Made by a program: the position numbers and the translations under genes. From DATAAP01 sp041690495 (GTDB lineage: Bacteria; Pseudomonadota; Alphaproteobacteria; CACIAM-22H2), in contig JAWLHE010000001.1 in assembly GCA_041690495.1 (NCBI GenBank), forward strand, positions 742,270 to 806,269: 64,000 nt of DNA, read 5' to 3'. The first letter of the stretch is position 1; each line of letters opens with the position of its first letter. The notes beneath the pieces were generated by a model. The model made no database searches and had not been told where the DNA came from. It saw only the letters and a program-made list of their open reading frames with translations. This document shows positions 60,253 through 64,000 of this stretch, in pieces.

Positions 60253-60459
60253 CGCGGCGCGGCACGGCGGCTTGGCCCGCCGATCCGCGAACCGGAGAAT
60301 TGTGCCCGTTAACCATGCCGGCGCGGCACCGTCGCGTCGCGGCGAATACGCATGCGATTTCGCGCAGCTGTGAATCCATCACGGATTTGGCCGGAAATTG
60401 CGCCATTCACGGTGATCGCACCGCCGGATTCTTTGATGCAGCGATCCGTACTTCGGCGC

Positions 60460-60484
60460 GCGCGTAAATCGTTTCTTTACGCGC
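60460..60484 (+). promoter_or_regulatory. 9-bp inverted repeat upstream of the pentapeptide gene
   Basis: GCGCGTAAA (60460-60468) and TTTACGCGC (60476-60484) are exact reverse complements around TCGTTTC, ending 53 bases before the ATG at 60538. Candidate operator or leader hairpin; the HTH gene just upstream could encode its binder, which is speculation. Confidence 0.45.
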
Positions 60485-60537
60485 AAAGCCCCAAGAATTT
60501 CCTTGTAAAACGCGCGCTGCTTCAAGGAACGCCGAAA

Positions 60538-61737
60538 ATGAGCGCTGGGGAGTCCGTCAATCCGCAACCGCTGGCCGATGAGCTCAGCAAGGTCCTGACC
60601 AAGCACCTGCGCTATCTGCGCGGCGCGGCCGGCGGCGAGCGCGCCAATCTGGCCAATGCGGACTTGTCGGGACATCTGCTGGTCGGCTTGAACCTCGAGG
60701 CGCTGCTGGCCAGCGGCGCGAATTTCCGCGGTTCGGATCTGTCGGGCTCGAACCTGCGGTTCGCCGATCTGTTCTGCGCCAATCTCGAGTATGCGAACTG
60801 CACGCGCACCGACCTGTCGCGCAGCGATCTTCGCGGCGCCAAGCTGCGCGGCGCGCGCCTGGCCGGGGCCAACCTGCGTGAGGCCGACCTGCGACCCGGC
60901 AGCCTGGGCGTCGGCTCGGCGGAGAGCTCGGAAGTCGATCTGTCGATGGCCGTGCTCGACCACGCCGACCTGCGCGAGGCGAATATCGTGCGCGCGTCGA
61001 TGGCGAAGAGCAGCATGGTATCGGCCAATCTCGCGGGCGCGATGCTGCCGAATGTCGATCTGTCGGAATGCGATCTTCGCAACGCCAACCTGTCGCGAGT
61101 CAAGTTGAGCGGCGCCAATCTCACCGGTACGAATCTGCGCGGCGCCTCGCTGGTCGGCGCGGATCTCTCGGGAGCGCGCATCAGCGACACCGATTTTACC
61201 GGCGCCGATCTCAAGAACGCGACGATCGGCGCCAGCCCGGACGCGTCAAGCATTCCCACGCCGCGGGCGATCGATCTGCACGAGCGGTGGATCCGCAGCA
61301 GCGGCGGCGAGGGGCAGCGCGCCGACTTCACCGGGCGCGATCTCTCCGGCAGCGATCTCCGCGCCCGCGATCTCAGCGGCGCGGTCATGATCCGCACGAT
61401 CTTGCGGCGCGCGAAGATGTCGGGCGTGAAGCTGCAGATGGCGCTGCTGGGCGGCGCCAATCTGTTCGAGGCCGACCTGACCGACGCCGACCTTTCCGGC
61501 GCCGATCTCAGCTACGCGATCCTTCAGGCCGCCTGCCTGTGCCGGGCGAATTGCGGCCCGCTGCAGATCCTCGATCCGTACGGCCAGCGCACCGGCCGCC
61601 TCGCCGTCACCAACCTGACCGGCGCGGATCTGCGCAAGACCGACCTGTCCTATGCCAATTTCGGGCGCGCCATCACCACGGGAACGATGTTCGCCGGCGC
61701 GATCGTCAAGGACAGCATCATGCCGCGCCCGAACTGA
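60538..61737 (+). CDS. Pentapeptide-repeat protein
   Basis: This 399-residue protein is built of pentapeptide repeats (pattern A(D/N)LxX) from about residue 35 onward, for example ANLANADLSGHL, SDLSGSNLRFADL and LSGADLSYAI, with a break near residues 240-270. Such proteins form right-handed quadrilateral beta helices. Some protect DNA gyrase; most are unassigned. No signal peptide. AAGGA precedes ATG 60538. A short linker with a basic stretch at the N terminus (HLRYLRGAAGGER) could bind a partner. Confidence 0.85.
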   Translation: MSAGESVNPQPLADELSKVLTKHLRYLRGAAGGERANLANADLSGHLLVGLNLEALLASGANFRGSDLSGSNLRFADLFCANLEYANCTRTDLSRSDLRGAKLRGARLAGANLREADLRPGSLGVGSAESSEVDLSMAVLDHADLREANIVRASMAKSSMVSANLAGAMLPNVDLSECDLRNANLSRVKLSGANLTGTNLRGASLVGADLSGARISDTDFTGADLKNATIGASPDASSIPTPRAIDLHERWIRSSGGEGQRADFTGRDLSGSDLRARDLSGAVMIRTILRRAKMSGVKLQMALLGGANLFEADLTDADLSGADLSYAILQAACLCRANCGPLQILDPYGQRTGRLAVTNLTGADLRKTDLSYANFGRAITTGTMFAGAIVKDSIMPRPN

Positions 61738-61785
61738 GCCGCGCCGCACAACTCCAGATCGTCGTGCCGCGCCGATGTTCCCGTG

Positions 61786-61800
61786 TTAATCCGGCGTTAA
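61786..61800. promoter_or_regulatory. CtrA-type binding motif
   Basis: TTAA-TCCGGCG-TTAA (61786-61800) fits the CtrA consensus TTAA-N7-TTAA of alphaproteobacteria. It lies 38 bases before the ATG of the small membrane gene at 61838. The next base is T, where the full consensus has C after the second half. Confidence 0.5.
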
Positions 61801-61837
61801 TCCCGGCGGGCGATACTTGAGATCGAAGGAGAAGGGC

Positions 61838-62023
61838 ATGATGCTCGCGATCTATTTCGTGCTGGCCTGGACGCTGGTTGGAGGCATTGCCGCGCTGCTG
61901 ATGGGGCGGGCAATTGCGATCTGCTCTGGCGAACAGCAGCAGGGCGGGATGGCCGAGACCGGCGCTACGGCGTCGGTCCAGACGTCCGCCAAGAAGGCGC
62001 TTCCGGCCACCAAAGCCGCCTGA
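61838..62023 (+). CDS. Small single-helix membrane protein
   Basis: This 61-residue protein has one membrane helix (MLAIYFVLAWTLVGGIAALLMG, roughly residues 2-23) and a hydrophilic tail rich in Ala, Gln and Lys. It has no known family. GAAGGAGAAGGG before the double ATG at 61838/61841 is a good ribosome site. A CtrA-type motif stands upstream and a strong terminator lies about 140 bases downstream, so it may be a cell-cycle-linked single-gene unit. Confidence 0.6.
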   Translation: MMLAIYFVLAWTLVGGIAALLMGRAIAICSGEQQQGGMAETGATASVQTSAKKALPATKAA

Positions 62024-62161
62024 GGCGCATCGGCGGAGCCGCAAGGCTCTCGATGACAACGGCGCTCCGGCGGCGCCGTCTGCAGATCGACGCGCTCATC
62101 CGTTGCCGCGCCACGGCGCCGTGACGGCACGCCGAAGACAATTTCCAGTTTGCGCGATAAC

Positions 62162-62198
62162 GCCGCAGCCGGCAGGTCGGCCGGCTGCGGCTTTTCTT
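62162..62198 (+). terminator. Rho-independent terminator
   Basis: GCCGCAGCCGGC (62162-62173) and GCCGGCTGCGGC (62180-62191) form a perfect 12-bp stem around AGGTCG, followed by TTTTCTT. It would stop transcription from the small membrane gene. Confidence 0.9.
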
Positions 62199-62247
62199 GC
62201 TCGGTCGGCGGAAGCGCGCCGGTGCGGCGTGCCGGGCGCCGCGACCG

Positions 62248-63342
62248 TCAGCGCCGACGGCGCAGCGCGAGCAGTCCGGCGAGGCCGGTGAGGAGCAGCG
62301 CCAGCGAGCCGGGCTCCGGGACCGCGACCAATGGGCCGGTGCCGACCGGGCTGCCGGTTTCGCACCCCTCCTCGCTGAGGCACATCGGCGCGCCGATCAG
62401 GTTGGTCGGCGGCAGGTCGTCGGTTTCTTCGTCCTCGGTGCCGCAATCGCCGTTCTGGGTGGTAATGGCCTGCCCGTTGATGATCGAGGTCGTTGTGACG
62501 CACGAGCCACCGGCTCCGGCCTGTTGCTGTTCGTCCTCGGTCTCGTCGCCGGTGCCGCAATCGCCGCTCTGGGTGGTGACCGCCTGGCCGTTGATGATGG
62601 AGGTCGTGGTGACGCACGAACCGCCGGTGCCGGTCTCTTGTTGATCCCCGGTTTCGTCGTCCTCAGCGTCGCAGTCGCCGCTTTGCGTCGTGACGGTCTG
62701 GCCGTTGATGATCGAGGTCGTGGTGACGCACGAACCGCCTTCGCCCGGACCTGTGGTCGACGGGGTCTGGCATTGCGGCTTGCTGCTCGCGTCGGGGCCT
62801 TCGCACTCGCCGGGTGTCGGCGCTGGCTTCTTGAAACCGGCGTCGCCGCCGCCTCCAGCGCTGCCGCCGCCGGAATAGCCCGGGAAGCTCAAGGCGCCGG
62901 GGCCCGAATTGTTCGGATTGATCGTGCCGCGCGATGAGCGCCCGGTCCCGCCGCCGACATTGAGCGCGCCCAGGCCGGCATAGGATTCCAGATCGGCCGG
63001 CGGCGAGTCGGACTCGTCCGGCGGCTGCGCCGGGGCGAAAGCCGAACCGACTTCCGCCATCACCGCGATCTCGTCGGACCGAGGCTCAGGGCCGGGGGTG
63101 TTGGTGGTCATCGGCCCGGAGATCGTCGCGACGGGCATGTGCAGGGCAGTCCAGCGCTTGTCGACCTTCGGCGAAGCCTCTTCTTCGACGATCGCCTGCG
63201 GCGGCAGAATCCAGCTGGTCGCGCGTGGTCCCCAGGCCCATGCGAACATAGCCGCGCTCATCGCCACCGCCGAACTCGCCAATCCGAAGATCAGCAGCAG
63301 CCTGAGATACTTCCTGCGGTTTTCCGGCCGATCAGACGACAT
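62248..63342 (-). CDS. PEP-CTERM protein with three Cys-bracketed repeats
   Basis: This 364-residue protein has an N-terminal membrane helix (residues about 12-35, LRLLLIFGLASSAVAMSAAM), a Gly/Ser-rich disordered part, three 38-residue repeats (from residue 202; each GGSCVTTTSIINGQ followed by TTQ(S/N)GDC and an acidic spacer) and a C-terminal VPEP at 341-344 with hydrophobic stretch and RRRR. The repeats keep Cys at both ends, suggesting three disulfide loops outside the cell. I see no known repeat name. GAGGA precedes the ATG at 63342. Confidence 0.85.
   Translation of the reverse strand: MSSDRPENRRKYLRLLLIFGLASSAVAMSAAMFAWAWGPRATSWILPPQAIVEEEASPKVDKRWTALHMPVATISGPMTTNTPGPEPRSDEIAVMAEVGSAFAPAQPPDESDSPPADLESYAGLGALNVGGGTGRSSRGTINPNNSGPGALSFPGYSGGGSAGGGGDAGFKKPAPTPGECEGPDASSKPQCQTPSTTGPGEGGSCVTTTSIINGQTVTTQSGDCDAEDDETGDQQETGTGGSCVTTTSIINGQAVTTQSGDCGTGDETEDEQQQAGAGGSCVTTTSIINGQAITTQNGDCGTEDEETDDLPPTNLIGAPMCLSEEGCETGSPVGTGPLVAVPEPGSLALLLTGLAGLLALRRRR
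62443..62739 (-). repeat. Three tandem 38-residue repeats in the PEP-CTERM protein
   Basis: Units start at residues 202, 240 and 278. The core VTTTSIINGQ is identical in all three; the next residues vary between TVTTQS, AVTTQS and AITTQN. The spacers are Glu/Asp/Gln-rich and differ. The nucleotide repeat period is 114 bases. Confidence 0.9.
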
Positions 63343-63906
63343 GGAATCCTCAAACCGTAATTCGCCCTGAAATCGATGCAATCCACAGGCCATGTATTTT
63401 ATCTTTGAAATTCAATGGCTTGATGTGATTCTCTCAGCTTAACCAAAGATTGTGTAAAGTCTCTCGACGGGGGCACGCCATCCGGCCTGCCCGCAGCGCG
63501 GCCGTTCCTTCGACGGTAGCCAATAAGTACGGGATTTCAATCCTCAAAAGGATAGGCTGCCGATCCGGGGAAAAGGGGCGGAGATACCAGAGATTGTGGT
63601 ATTTCGGGCCTTTTCAGGCAACCTGGTCTCAAGCTCTGACACCGACCGGACGAGGTATAAGGGCCTGCGTAACTAGTTACCGCACTGTCGAACTTATTTA
63701 CACAGTGTCGGCAGCCGGAGGTTCCGGATTGGTTAAGGGATATTTCAGTGTTAGCGCCATAATCGAACCGGCGTTCATCGCCATCGCCGGCGACGGCAGG
63801 AGAGCCGGCATCATGGCCGCATCGAGTACAGGCAAGGTCCTTTCCGTCAGGATTCGTGAGGCGCCCGCCCGGCGTCCGCGACCCGATCGGCAGCTGGAGA
63901 TCTGAC
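63343..63906. other. AT-richer intergenic region with palindromes
   Basis: These 564 bases are AT-richer than the rest, with stop codons in most frames and no supported gene. They hold the perfect palindrome GTAACTAGTTAC (63669-63680), the inverted repeat CACTGT...ACAGTG about 15 bases after it, and a GGAG site for the GlmU-like gene. Both palindromes could be operators. Confidence 0.5.
63669..63680. promoter_or_regulatory. 12-bp palindrome upstream of the GlmU-like gene
   Basis: GTAACTAGTTAC is a perfect palindrome; it is followed within 25 bases by CACTGT-N13-ACAGTG. It is about 230 bases upstream of ATG 63907. Candidate operator. Confidence 0.35.
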
Positions 63907-64000
63907 ATGATTGGGACAAGCGTAGTGATACTGGGAGCCGGTCTTGGGACGCGGATGGCGTCGTCTTTGGCGAAGGTTCTGCATGGTGTTGGCGGTCTGG
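63907..64000 (+). CDS. glmU: N terminus of a GlmU-like nucleotidyltransferase, cut by the window edge
   Basis: The open frame from ATG 63907 to the window edge gives 31 residues: VVILGAGLGTRMASSLAKVLHGVGG. This matches the GlmU N-terminal signature LAAGxGTRMxSxxPKVLHxxxG, with Gly for Ala in LAAG and Ala for Pro in PKVLH. GlmU makes UDP-GlcNAc for wall and polysaccharide. GGAG at 63896-63899 supports the start. The missing usual Pro suggests a paralogue, perhaps in a polysaccharide cluster. Confidence 0.7.
   Translation, partial: MIGTSVVILGAGLGTRMASSLAKVLHGVGGL

Noticed and set aside
63450..63905. 151-codon plus-strand open frame before the GlmU-like gene
   Set aside because: No ribosome site, no hydrophobic or domain pattern, and composition unlike its neighbours.

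Overview
The window is one continuous stretch of a high-GC alphaproteobacterial chromosome, of the Hyphomicrobiales/Rhodospirillales type. The support is gene order rather than a marker gene: trpF-trpB-trpA-accD-folC; tsaE-amgK-murU-addB-addA; chvI-chvG-hprK-rapZ-EIIA-ptsH-ptsI followed by ahcY; a CHCC zinc-finger gene upstream of polA; a TTAA-N7-TTAA CtrA-type site; and palindromic repeats encoding VIAGLDPAIQ/VKPGHD-like peptides. Two PEP-CTERM proteins suggest an exosortase/exopolysaccharide system elsewhere in the genome. Genes are densely packed with many 4-base ATGA/GTGA overlaps. I saw no insertion sequence, prophage or CRISPR array. Layout: 0-6.6 kb has the tail of a possible receiver-domain gene, an ATP-grasp ligase, a PaaI-type thioesterase, two tandem KefB-like antiporters that share near-identical patches, and a pirin. 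7-13.7 kb is a pyrimidine/tryptophan/fatty-acid/folate cluster (pyrF, trpF, a secreted Pro/Gln-rich protein, trpB, trpA, accD, folC), with trxA converging on it. 14-23 kb, minus strand, has AddAB recombination nuclease, the MurU/AmgK cell-wall recycling pair and TsaE. 23-34.4 kb has a thioredoxin-reductase-like ferredoxin-NADP reductase, a multi-PAS kinase whose phosphoacceptor His is Tyr, ahcY, and a regulatory PTS (EI, HPr, EIIA, RapZ, HprK) joined to ChvG/ChvI. 34.6-42 kb has CbtB/CbtA, a HugZ-like protein and an ugpCBAE-type transporter with a candidate Pho box and a coupled EEP-family phosphoesterase. 42-56 kb has a ferritin-like protein, a Met-rich periplasmic protein, an S9 peptidase carrying a palindromic repeat inside its reading frame, a PEP-CTERM protein, a redoxin/2OG-oxygenase fusion, polA, a CHCC zinc-finger protein, an ABC ATPase with a lipoprotein hydrolase, a DUF3772/MscS channel and tRNA-Arg(CCG). 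56-64 kb is more accessory: a Crp/Fnr regulator, a GNAT-like and a PAS-like gene with overlapping 3' ends, a two-gene HTH module, a pentapeptide-repeat protein, a small membrane protein under the CtrA-type site, a PEP-CTERM protein with three Cys-bracketed repeats, and the start of a GlmU-like gene cut by the window edge. How the genes work together: the PTS block is a phosphorelay without a sugar permease. EI would pass phosphate to HPr His27 and EIIA His11, HprK would modify HPr Ser58, and RapZ and ChvG/ChvI sit in the same transcription unit, so this is a nutrient/envelope-stress control locus. AmgK and MurU act in sequence to return MurNAc to UDP-MurNAc. The ugp-type operon looks phosphate-regulated and is interrupted between the binding-protein and permease genes by a palindromic repeat plus a hairpin, which suggests differential expression. 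The most interesting non-standard observations are the Tyr-for-His kinase, the in-frame repeat in the S9 peptidase, the ugpB-ugpA intergenic structure, the apparent CUG start of folC, patchwork gene conversion between the antiporters, and the 56-63 kb orphan genes.
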